Source of the DNA: Cytophagaceae bacterium
GTDB taxonomy: Bacteria > Bacteroidota > Bacteroidia > Cytophagales > Spirosomataceae
Length of the DNA stretch: 64,000 bases
Assembly (NCBI GenBank): GCA_016722655.1
Contig: JADKIR010000004.1
Location: forward strand, 248,001 to 312,000
Direction: 5' to 3'
Shown: piece after piece, positions 45,872 through 53,472 of the stretch
How the letters are laid out: each line of letters opens with the position of its first letter
Position numbering within the stretch: position 1 is the first letter of the stretch
The notes under the pieces: model-generated
Databases searched by the model: none
Told to the model about the DNA's origin: nothing
The model's input: the letters and a program-made list of their open reading frames with translations, nothing else
Made by a program: the position numbers and the translations under genes

Positions 45872-46131
45872 ATGAATTTTGAATTTGATATTAGAAAGAG
45901 TATTTCAAATTTGGAAAAACACGGTATTGATTTTGAACAAGCTCAAATTTATGGAATGATTTTTACTTATTAAGCCTGGAGGCCCGTTCTACCGATGAAC
46001 CCAGAACATTGCATATAGGTAAAATAGGTAGTAAAAATTGGTCCGCCATATCAACCATAAGAAATAAAAATATTAGACTTATTTCAGTAAGAAGAGCTAG
46101 ATTAAAAAAAATTGAATTATATGAAAGCTGA
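45872..46131 (+). pseudogene. brnT: BrnT-family toxin, frameshifted
   Basis: Frame 1 from ATG 45872 gives MNFEFDIRKSISNLEKHGID and FEQAQIY, the BrnT N-terminus, then stops early. The family continuation is in another frame: LWNDFYLLSLEARSTDEP, LHIGKIGSKNWSAI, and ISVRRARLKKIELYES, ending at TGA 46131. Adding one T to the TTT run at 45948-45950 restores one 86-residue protein. BrnT is a ribonuclease toxin of the RelE fold neutralised by BrnA. As sequenced it should be inactive. A -7-like TATTTTTG ends 5 nt before the ATG. Confidence 0.82.
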
Positions 46132-46351
46132 AGATTTAGATAAAAAATTTGACAATGGTGAAGATGTTTTAGAACATTTTGACCTTAAAACTTCTTCCAG
46201 AGCAGGACTGGAATATAAACGTGTAAATGTTGATTTTCCTGCATGGATGGTTCAATCTATAGATAAAGAAGCAATTAGGCTAGGTGTAACCCGCCAGTCA
46301 TTGATAAAACTTTGGCTTGCCGATAAAATCGATCATTTAGTGTCAAGTTAA
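46121..46351 (+). CDS. brnA: BrnA-family antitoxin
   Basis: A 76-residue antitoxin of the CopG/BrnA type: MKAEDLDKKFDNGEDVLEHF, the neutralising N-terminus, then a ribbon-helix-helix (YKRVNVDFPAWMVQSIDKEA, RLGVTRQSLIKLWLADKI). The ATG at 46121 overlaps the toxin's end by 11 bp, normal for BrnTA; a TTG at 46112 is possible but less likely. It remains intact while its toxin is frameshifted, the usual direction of decay for such modules. Confidence 0.88.
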   Translation: MKAEDLDKKFDNGEDVLEHFDLKTSSRAGLEYKRVNVDFPAWMVQSIDKEAIRLGVTRQSLIKLWLADKIDHLVSS

Positions 46352-46444
46352 AACAATTAATATAACAATTCTTTAAAATTAAAACCAAAATAGACCATTT
46401 TACATCAAACACAAAGTCTTGATTTCAAAGTAATACGTAAAATT

Positions 46445-47023
46445 ATGCAATTATATCATGTTATTTCTGACCTCCTTTTAGCCGCAACAGGCCTTTTTGT
46501 TTTTTTTAAATACCTTTCAAAATTGGAGCTTTCTCACGAAATACTCTGGGAGTCATTCGTACTTTCAGTAACAGCTGCTGCTATTTTTGGGGCTATCAAT
46601 TTCATGGGCTATCCTGAGGCCAATCTCATATCTGATTTCTTCCAGAAAATCGCAACCCTGACCGGGGGCGTTGGTTTGGCGGTTGCCTCTTTTGCATTAA
46701 TCCGAGGCATCGAAATACCAAAAATGGCAGCTTACGTGGCCTTAACACTGGGTTTTTTATTATATACCATTGCAGAAATTTTCAAATTTAAAATTTTGGA
46801 AGTTTATGTCCCCATCTTCAGTATGATTGCAGTAGTAATAATCGCTTTGGCAGGTTTAAGTACAGGGAAATTCAAAAGTGCTATTTGGCTTTTGGTAGCT
46901 GTGGCTTGTTTTGCTCTGGGAACTTTCAGAGCCAAAATTTTCGGTTCATCAGATATAACCATTGATATTTTTCATCTATTGACTGCCGGTGGGCTATTTA
47001 GTATCGGTAAAGCGAATTCTTAA
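46445..47023 (+). CDS. Polytopic membrane protein of unknown function
   Basis: A 192-residue protein with about six or seven membrane spans and few charged loops (MQLYHVISDLLLAATGLFVF). No catalytic motif. It lies between the BrnTA module and the thiamin-type promoter, probably monocistronic. No family claimed. Confidence 0.72.
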   Translation: MQLYHVISDLLLAATGLFVFFKYLSKLELSHEILWESFVLSVTAAAIFGAINFMGYPEANLISDFFQKIATLTGGVGLAVASFALIRGIEIPKMAAYVALTLGFLLYTIAEIFKFKILEVYVPIFSMIAVVIIALAGLSTGKFKSAIWLLVAVACFALGTFRAKIFGSSDITIDIFHLLTAGGLFSIGKANS

Positions 47024-47031
47024 AAAAAACA

Positions 47032-47062
47032 TTTGATTTAGATTGTTCTGAGCTTATCTTTG
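47032..47062 (+). promoter_or_regulatory. Promoter of the TPP riboswitch-TonB receptor gene
   Basis: TTTG at 47032-47035, 19-nt spacer, TATCTTTG at 47055-47062: a textbook Bacteroidota promoter. Transcription should begin about 47066, just ahead of the riboswitch. Confidence 0.85.
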
Positions 47063-47072
47063 CCTCAGAAAT

Positions 47073-47155
47073 CTCATAAAGGGGTGCCTGAAAACAACGG
47101 GCTGAGATCATACCCATTGAACCTGATGCGGTTAATACCGACGAAGGGATTTGAG
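47073..47155 (+). ncRNA. TPP riboswitch (THI element)
   Basis: The conserved thiamin-pyrophosphate aptamer blocks are present in order: GGGGTGCC, GGGCTGAGA, ATACCC, GAACCTGATGCGGTTAATAC and CGAAGGGA. The closing helix is short (CTCA 47073-47076 with TGAG 47152-47155). It binds thiamin pyrophosphate and should lower expression of the TonB receptor downstream. Confidence 0.95.
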
Positions 47156-47160
47156 CCGAA

Positions 47161-47194
47161 TCTTCGGATTTTGTAAAGGATAAAAATCTGAAGA
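47161..47194 (+). promoter_or_regulatory. Expression-platform stem-loop after the riboswitch
   Basis: TCTTCGGATTTT pairs with AAAATCTGAAGA (one G-U), with a 10-nt loop. No T-run follows, so it is more likely part of a translational or anti-sequestering switch than a terminator. About 100 nt remain before the ATG. Confidence 0.5.
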
Positions 47195-47298
47195 GACTCA
47201 TAAATTTCAATAGTAAAATAAAGTTTAACAAGGCCAAATGGCCCGAAGACAGCATTTTGCTCCTTTGACTTCTTCGTAATGATTTATCTAAAATTATT

Positions 47299-49524
47299 AT
47301 GAAAAATCTTTTCTTATTTGCCATTTTGGTGACTTATTTCAACCAAACTTTGGCACAAAAAAATCAAAATGACAGCGTTTGGGTCAAAGACCTGAGTGAA
47401 GTGGTGGTAAAATCGACCCGGGCCAATGCAAAAACTGCTATGGCTTACTCCGATGTGCTTCAAAAAGACATCAAAAAACAAAATCTGGGGCAAGACATGC
47501 CATTTTTGTTAAATCAAATGCCCTCGGTTGTAGTTACTTCTGATGCCGGCACTGGCGTTGGGTACACGGGCATTCGTGTGCGAGGTTCAGATCCAACCCG
47601 AATCAATGTTACACTCAATGGCATTCCTTACAATGACTCTGAGTCACAAGGCGTATATTGGGTCAACATGCCTGACTTCGCCAGCTCGGTTCAAAGTGTA
47701 CAAATTCAGCGGGGTGTGGGGACATCGACAAATGGTGCAGGAGCATTCGGTGCATCGATTAATGTCAATACTTTACAACTCCAAACAGAGCCATTTGCCG
47801 AAATAAACACCACAATCGGCTCATTTAACACGCTAAAAACCAATATTATAGCCACAACCGGCTTACTCCAAAATAAATTTGTTTTAGATACGAGGCTTTC
47901 CAGAATTACTTCGGATGGATTTGTTGACAGGGCGGCATCTAACCTTAAATCATATTATATTTCAGGAGGTTATTATGGAAAAAATTCATTTGTTAGGCTA
48001 AATGTTTTTGGAGGAAATGAAAAAACCTACCAATCATGGAATGGAATTCCTGAAGCTTTGGCAAAAAATGATCTGAAAGGAATCAATGACTTTGCAGAAA
48101 GAAATTATTACGATGAGGATTTTAAAAAACAGATGTTGGAAAAAGGCCGAAAATTCAACTTCTATAGCTATGAAAACGAAATTGATGATTACACTCAAAC
48201 CCACATTCACCTGATTACATCCTTCAAAATTGCATCCAATTGGCGATTTAATCCAACGCTTCATTATACCAATGGTGCCGGGTATTATGAACAATACAAA
48301 CCCAATTCCGAGCTTGAAAGCTACGGTCTTGAAAACATTAAACTTCCAGGAAATGAAATAACCCATACAAACCTGATTCGAAGAAAATGGCTCAAAAATG
48401 ATTTCTATGGCGGTGTATGGTCACTCGATTACGAAGGACAAAACAAGTTAAAAGGAAACCTTGGCGGTGGATGGAACAGGTACGATGGTGACCATTTTGG
48501 TGAGATTATTTGGGCTCAGTATGCTTCTAACGGCAAAATAAGAGAGCGATTTTATGACAATAACGGCCTGAAAACTGATTTTAACCTTTATGGAAAACTG
48601 TTTTATGATCTTAATACCCGACTTTCTACCTATCTCGATGTGCAATTAAGATCAGTAAATTTTGAAATGCACGGCACAGGAGATGCCCGGCAATTTCTGG
48701 ATTATTCTAAAAAATACGCATTCTTTAATCCTAAAGCCGGACTAACGTACCAATTATCAGGACAGAAAACACTTTATTTAAGCTATGCGAAAGGGTCAAA
48801 AGAACCCAGTCGTCAGGACTTTGTTGATAATGCCCCCAATCTTCCTAAGGCTGAAAAATTGCATGATTTTGAAGGAGGATACAGGTTTTTTAATAAAAAA
48901 ATTACGGCCGAAGCCAATCTATATTATATGATGTATAAAGACCAATTGGTGCTTACTGGTCAGATTAATCAGGTGGGCGAAGCCATCAGAACCAACGTGG
49001 ATCACAGTTATAGGGCCGGCATAGAATTACAAGCCGGTGTTCAGCTAAATAAACAATGGAGCCTACAAGCCAACGCTACCTTTAGTAAAAATAAAATCAG
49101 AGATTTTGAGGAAACGATAATTAGTTATGATGAAACCCCGAATAAAATCAACATTTTCAACCAAACTGATATTTCTTTTTCTCCTGAAATCATTGCGGGA
49201 GGAATATTAAATTTCAAACCCATTCAAAATCTGGAAATCAGTTTACTTCCAAAATACGTAGGAAAGCAATATCTTGACAATTCGGGTTCTGAAAACAAAA
49301 AACTGGATGGATACCTGGTTAATGATTTAAGAATAAACTATATCATCAAACCCAAAAACATGAAAGAGATAGGACTTAACTTGCTCATAAACAATATTTT
49401 AAATAACAAATATGAGTCAAACGGATATACATATAGCTATATTTATGGAAAAACCATTACTGAAAACTTTGTATTCCCGCAGGCAGGGATTAATTTTTTG
49501 ATGGGGATTAGAGTAAAATTATAA
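47299..49524 (+). CDS. TonB-dependent outer-membrane receptor, probably thiamin/thiamin-precursor uptake
   Basis: A 741-residue TonB-dependent receptor. Signal peptide MKNLFLFAILVTYFNQTLAQ, plug domain about 30-155 with VRGSDPTRINVTLNGIPYND and RGVGTSTNGAGAFGASINV, then the beta-barrel with a C-terminal aromatic strand ending GINFLMGIRVKL. The THI riboswitch in its leader ties it to vitamin B1 supply; outer-membrane receptors under this switch are known thiamin importers in Bacteroidota (OMR1-type). No pnuT or thi biosynthetic gene is adjacent, so it acts with inner-membrane transport encoded elsewhere. Confidence 0.9.
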   Translation: MKNLFLFAILVTYFNQTLAQKNQNDSVWVKDLSEVVVKSTRANAKTAMAYSDVLQKDIKKQNLGQDMPFLLNQMPSVVVTSDAGTGVGYTGIRVRGSDPTRINVTLNGIPYNDSESQGVYWVNMPDFASSVQSVQIQRGVGTSTNGAGAFGASINVNTLQLQTEPFAEINTTIGSFNTLKTNIIATTGLLQNKFVLDTRLSRITSDGFVDRAASNLKSYYISGGYYGKNSFVRLNVFGGNEKTYQSWNGIPEALAKNDLKGINDFAERNYYDEDFKKQMLEKGRKFNFYSYENEIDDYTQTHIHLITSFKIASNWRFNPTLHYTNGAGYYEQYKPNSELESYGLENIKLPGNEITHTNLIRRKWLKNDFYGGVWSLDYEGQNKLKGNLGGGWNRYDGDHFGEIIWAQYASNGKIRERFYDNNGLKTDFNLYGKLFYDLNTRLSTYLDVQLRSVNFEMHGTGDARQFLDYSKKYAFFNPKAGLTYQLSGQKTLYLSYAKGSKEPSRQDFVDNAPNLPKAEKLHDFEGGYRFFNKKITAEANLYYMMYKDQLVLTGQINQVGEAIRTNVDHSYRAGIELQAGVQLNKQWSLQANATFSKNKIRDFEETIISYDETPNKINIFNQTDISFSPEIIAGGILNFKPIQNLEISLLPKYVGKQYLDNSGSENKKLDGYLVNDLRINYIIKPKNMKEIGLNLLINNILNNKYESNGYTYSYIYGKTITENFVFPQAGINFLMGIRVKL

Positions 49525-49672
49525 TTTTTTGAAGGAATGAATTTTTGCCTTTAAATAAAATTCATTATAAATAAGCAGTATCAATTAAAAAAAAAGTAAT
49601 AAGGTTTTGAAATTAGAAAGTAAATAAATTATTATTGTAGAAACTTTGAACATCTAAATTTTAAAATTTATC

Positions 49673-50119
49673 ATGAGAAAAATCTTTTCCCTCCTAAGTA
49701 TTTTAGCATTGAGTTTTACTTTTGCTTATGCTGAAGAACCAATTAATTTCGATTCCCAAAATATCAATTCAGAATTTGATCAGATTAACAAAATCGAAAA
49801 ATACGTTCAGGCTAATGACGGTGTAACTTTATCACAGTTAAAATCTGAAAACTCTGAGCTTTTGAAAGGAATTGATATGGAAGCTCAAACTATGTCCTCA
49901 GTTGCTGCTGGTGAACTTCCTGCCGGCATTCCTGCATTCTGGTGGGGATGTATCCTTACAGTTGTGGGTGTGATTTTGGTTTATGTTTTGACTGACAGCG
50001 ATAAAGATCAAACCAAAAAAGCACTTATGGGTTGCTTAGTAACTGGTGGTGTTTGGGTACTATGGTGGGTAATAGTTGTTGTAGCCGGTGTAGGTGGATC
50101 AGCCTATTGGTGGTTCTGA
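49673..50119 (+). CDS. Small exported membrane protein, paralogue A (PFWWG type)
   Basis: A 148-residue protein with a signal peptide (MRKIFSLLSILALSFTFAYA), a charged helical segment EFDQINKIEKYVQANDGVTL, then two hydrophobic spans with IPAFWWGCILTVVGVILVYV and a middle loop TDSDKDQTKKALMGC. It is closely similar to the protein at 50215, pointing to tandem duplication. First gene of a run to 53462, separated from the second by a terminator. Function unknown. Confidence 0.75.
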   Translation: MRKIFSLLSILALSFTFAYAEEPINFDSQNINSEFDQINKIEKYVQANDGVTLSQLKSENSELLKGIDMEAQTMSSVAAGELPAGIPAFWWGCILTVVGVILVYVLTDSDKDQTKKALMGCLVTGGVWVLWWVIVVVAGVGGSAYWWF

Positions 50120-50139
50120 TAATCAAAATATTATTTATT

Positions 50140-50169
50140 AAAGACCCGGCTAGTCCGGGTCTTTTTTTT
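50140..50169 (+). terminator. Terminator between the two paralogous small genes
   Basis: AAAGACCCGG pairs with CCGGGTCTTT around a short loop, then a run of eight T. Confidence 0.9.
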
Positions 50170-50214
50170 GGTATGTTTTTTGAAGAAAAAATATAAATTT
50201 AAATTCCAAAAAAA

Positions 50215-50652
50215 ATGAAAATCGCAAAACTATTTACTCTATTCCTTCTCCTTTCACATTTCAGCTTTGCCAATATTCCGGTTGAAAACCTGAATCAGGA
50301 ATTTGACCAGATCAATAAGATTGAAAAATATGTTAACGAGCATCCGGGAACCACTATTGATCAATTAAAATCAGAAAATTCGGAATTGATTAAAAACATT
50401 ACGATTTCAGAAGAAATTGGAGCCAACTTTGCTCTCGTTGAAAGTGATACTATGGGGATTCCGCCCTTTTGGTGGGGCTTTTGCCTGGGGTTTTGGGGTA
50501 TTATCATCGTTTATATAATTTCTGATAATGACAAATCGGCCACCAAAAAAGCATTGCAAGGATGTATTACTGCTGCAGGTATCTATGTTGGGTTATATAT
50601 GATTTTTATCATTATTGGCCTGACTTCCGTTTCAACAGGATATTATTATTAA
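50215..50652 (+). CDS. Small exported membrane protein, paralogue B (PFWWG type)
   Basis: A 145-residue paralogue of the 49673 product: signal peptide (MKIAKLFTLFLLLSHFSFAN), EFDQINKIEKYVNEHPGTT, then IPPFWWGFCLGFWGIIIVYI, loop SDNDKSATKKALQGC and a second span. The shared loop DxDKxxTKKALxGC is the most conserved feature. Same strand and neighbourhood as the LolA-like/YidD-like genes. Confidence 0.75.
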   Translation: MKIAKLFTLFLLLSHFSFANIPVENLNQEFDQINKIEKYVNEHPGTTIDQLKSENSELIKNITISEEIGANFALVESDTMGIPPFWWGFCLGFWGIIIVYIISDNDKSATKKALQGCITAAGIYVGLYMIFIIIGLTSVSTGYYY

Positions 50653-50747
50653 AACTTCTCTATTTTAATACCTAAGACTTCCAAAGCTCATTTTTCTGTA
50701 ATATCTTAGCCAAAATATTTAAAATTGGCTTTAGAAAAAATAGTTAA

Positions 50748-51473
50748 ATGAGGAAATTTGGGATCTTTTTGTTGTTTTTTATATTAATAAATCTTTCTAC
50801 TTCTGCTCAACAGTTTTATAGATTCAAAGCCGACGTTTCAATTAAAGATAAACTGGCTACTGGGGCTTACCGACTTACAATGGGTCAGGTTTATTATGAT
50901 AAAATTTACAAAAAAATAGTATATAAGCTTAAATTTCCCAACGTTGAAACCATTGTCGTTCAGGATACAACAATGTTTGTGGTTAATGAGAAAAATATCA
51001 TTACCAACTCTAACCATACTTTTTTAATACCCGAATTCACCGCCTTTCATCTGGCTCTCACCGGTAAACTTTCAGATTATGGCCTTAAACCCAAAAGCAA
51101 CGAAAAGTCAATCTATAAAATCGGAAAAGTAGAGAAAACAGAAAAAGGGATATTGACCACCTGGATACCAGCAGATGAATCTCTAAAAAAGACTTTTGGC
51201 AATATTAAAATGCTTAACGTCAACAAAAGGCTCGATGCTATGATTTTTTATAATCCAGTGGGAAAAATAATTAGTCAGCAATATTTCAAAAAATATATAA
51301 ACAACAAAGGGGTTGAGTTTCCGACTGAAATCACAATGATAAGTGTAAACGAAAAAGGTGAAAAAAATATCCAGCTTACTACTTACAAAAACGTTTTAAT
51401 TGACCAAAATACTGAAGATGAAATATATCGTTATAAGCTTCCTGTTATTAAGTCTGCTCGGAGCAAGAAATAG
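50748..51473 (+). CDS. Secreted LolA-like protein
   Basis: A 241-residue protein with a signal peptide (FGIFLLFFILINLSTSAQ) and a run of beta strands with one hydrophobic patch (FHLALTGKLSDYGLK), ending GEKNIQLTTYKNVLIDQNTE. The strand pattern, including IISQQYFKKYINNKG and FPTEITMISVN, resembles the LolA/outer-membrane lipoprotein-sorting fold. It overlaps the YidD-like gene by 56 bp, so the two are co-translated. The LolA call is moderate. Confidence 0.65.
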   Translation: MRKFGIFLLFFILINLSTSAQQFYRFKADVSIKDKLATGAYRLTMGQVYYDKIYKKIVYKLKFPNVETIVVQDTTMFVVNEKNIITNSNHTFLIPEFTAFHLALTGKLSDYGLKPKSNEKSIYKIGKVEKTEKGILTTWIPADESLKKTFGNIKMLNVNKRLDAMIFYNPVGKIISQQYFKKYINNKGVEFPTEITMISVNEKGEKNIQLTTYKNVLIDQNTEDEIYRYKLPVIKSARSKK

Positions 51474-51837
51474 TTTTGCCCAAATCGACATTTATAGAAA
51501 TGTTGTACCCGATGGCAATATTAAACTTGAACATAATGAGGCAAAAAACAATAAAAACGAAATAGAAGTAGTTTTTTCTGGCTTGTTTTTATTTTATAAA
51601 ACTTTTTTTTCCTCTCAGGACCTCACTGTGTGCACATTCTCACCATCTTGTTCTGAATTCGGAATTTTGGCTGTGAAAAAATTTGGAGTGATAAAAGGTG
51701 GAGTTATGACTATGGACAGGCTAACAAGATGCAATGGCCTTTCACCTTCAAATTACGAAATCGATAAAAAAACAATGTTACTCAAAGATGATCCAGGATA
51801 TATTTACAGAGTTCCGGTTGTTTCCTCTTTAAAATAA
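51418..51837 (+). CDS. YidD-like protein with signal peptide
   Basis: A 139-residue protein. From MKYIVISFLLLSLLGARNSF it has a signal peptide, and the C-terminal part carries the YidD (haemolytic/membrane-insertion efficiency) signature: YKTFFSSQDL, CTFSPSCSEFGILAVKKFG (the P-x-CSE motif) and KGGVMTMDRLTRCN. Canonical YidD is about 85 residues, without a signal, next to rnpA/yidC. This version is longer, exported and sits in a different cluster. The function of YidD itself is helping YidC insert proteins; for this paralogue it is unknown. Confidence 0.82.
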   Translation: MKYIVISFLLLSLLGARNSFAQIDIYRNVVPDGNIKLEHNEAKNNKNEIEVVFSGLFLFYKTFFSSQDLTVCTFSPSCSEFGILAVKKFGVIKGGVMTMDRLTRCNGLSPSNYEIDKKTMLLKDDPGYIYRVPVVSSLK

Positions 51838-51847
51838 TAAAATCTAA

Positions 51848-52657
51848 ATGAAATATATTTTTCTTTTATTTATAAGCCTTTCGGGCTTTTCTCAAGACAT
51901 TTTCACACCCAAAAACTCAGAAAAATATGCCGACTATCTGCTAAAATCAGGTCAATACGAGCTGGCAGCTAAAGAATATGAGCGACTTGTGTTTTTTTCA
52001 CCTGAGAGTGATAGTATGAAAACTTTATTATTAAGGTCTTATCGACTTGCCGATCAAACTGACCTTGCTCTTCAGCGGTTACAGGTAATTTATCCGGAAA
52101 CTGCTCAGATTCCTTATTCGCCGGCAGTGGAAATTTCAAAATTATACTTCATTAAAAGAGACTGGAATGCGGCCTCCGAATTCTGGAATTCCAACAATTC
52201 TCTTTCATCAGATGATAAATCTTTATTGAAAACTACAGTACAAATCTTTGAAAATGATTTTACAAAAGCCCGGGAAACTATAAAAGAGGTAAAAAATGAG
52301 GAAAATCCCCTTGGAATTGCATACAAATCAATCCTAGAAAAAGAAACGCACAAAAAGAGTCCCGCCCTTGCAGCAATGATGTCAATGGTGTTACCGGGTT
52401 CTGGAAAAGCTTATTCGAAAAACTGGAAAGACGGCATAGTCTCCTTATTTTTTACTGCCGGAATGTCAATACAGGCATATCGGAGTTTCAATAAACATGG
52501 TTTCAATAATTACCGTGGCTGGATTTATTCAGGTATCGGCTTTGGTTTTTATTTAGGGAATATATATGGTGGTGTAAAATCAACAAAAGACTATAACAGA
52601 AAGAAAATCAATACTTTACAACATGAGGCTAGTAATCATTTCAATCTTTATTATTAA
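51848..52657 (+). CDS. TPR-like periplasmic protein with DUF5683-type C-terminus (copy A)
   Basis: A 269-residue protein: short signal (MKYIFLLFISLSGFSQ), TPR-like helices (YADYLLKSGQYELAAKEYER...), then a C-terminal membrane part containing AAMMSMVLPGSGKAYSKNWK and two spans, resembling DUF5683/TM2-like PGxGxxY segments. It is 10 bp after the YidD-like gene. Its 3' end overlaps the next paralogue by 35 bp. Confidence 0.75.
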   Translation: MKYIFLLFISLSGFSQDIFTPKNSEKYADYLLKSGQYELAAKEYERLVFFSPESDSMKTLLLRSYRLADQTDLALQRLQVIYPETAQIPYSPAVEISKLYFIKRDWNAASEFWNSNNSLSSDDKSLLKTTVQIFENDFTKARETIKEVKNEENPLGIAYKSILEKETHKKSPALAAMMSMVLPGSGKAYSKNWKDGIVSLFFTAGMSIQAYRSFNKHGFNNYRGWIYSGIGFGFYLGNIYGGVKSTKDYNRKKINTLQHEASNHFNLYY

Positions 52658-53462
52658 GAGCTTCATGGCACTGGGGCAAACTCTGCCCCAAACCTATGAT
52701 TTTGCTGAGAATATGTATGTTCAAAAGTCATTTCAAAGTGCCGTTGAAGCATACAAACGAGTATTGTTTTTTGATTCCACCAGTCAATATACCAAAGCAA
52801 TTTATCCAAAAATAGCCAATAGCCTCTTTGAAACCGGAAAATACACAGAAGCATCTGAATATTATGACCTCGCTTACTTTTCAGAAGAAAATGATAGTCT
52901 TAAGACATTATTTCTTTTAAAAAAAGCTTCCAGTAATCTCATCTTAAAACAGTATGATTACACTCAAATCGAATTAATGAATCTTTCAGATAGTCTTCCG
53001 GAGATATATAATGAACAAAGAGATTTCTTAGAGTCTATGTTATACTTTTCGAAAGGTGAGTTTAAGGAATCAGAAGCTGAATTTAAAAAATTAATTCCCG
53101 ATACTTCATTAGTTACTTCAATTTTTAAAAAGAATCAAAAAATCAATAAGATAAGTCCCAAAAAAGCCAAGATTATGAGCATGGTTATTCCGGGTCTGGG
53201 TCAATTATATGCCGGCGACATCAAAAATGGCCTTAATTCTTTGATTTTAACAGGAGGACTTTTTGCAATTGGTATTCATTCGGCAATTTCAAATGGATTT
53301 TTTGATGCTGCCATTTCAGTATTGCCCTGGTTTCAAAGATATTATCAGGGAGGCTTTAATAAAGCAGAGATTATTACTAAAGCCAAAATTGAAAGAAAAA
53401 GACATAAAATCTTCAATCAACTACTCGACGAAGTAAATAAAACCGGGTTCAAACCAATCTGA
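52623..53462 (+). CDS. TPR-like periplasmic protein with DUF5683-type C-terminus (copy B)
   Basis: A 279-residue paralogue of the 51848 product. Signal MRLVIISIFIIKSFMALGQ, TPR-like helices (FAENMYVQKSFQSAVEAYKR, FETGKYTEASEYYDLAY), then KIMSMVIPGLGQLYAGDIK and membrane spans. The overlap with copy A and the shared plan mark a tandem duplication. Last gene of the cluster, convergent with the TMTC-like gene 10 bp away. Confidence 0.75.
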   Translation: MRLVIISIFIIKSFMALGQTLPQTYDFAENMYVQKSFQSAVEAYKRVLFFDSTSQYTKAIYPKIANSLFETGKYTEASEYYDLAYFSEENDSLKTLFLLKKASSNLILKQYDYTQIELMNLSDSLPEIYNEQRDFLESMLYFSKGEFKESEAEFKKLIPDTSLVTSIFKKNQKINKISPKKAKIMSMVIPGLGQLYAGDIKNGLNSLILTGGLFAIGIHSAISNGFFDAAISVLPWFQRYYQGGFNKAEIITKAKIERKRHKIFNQLLDEVNKTGFKPI

Positions 53463-53472
53463 AATATTCGGA

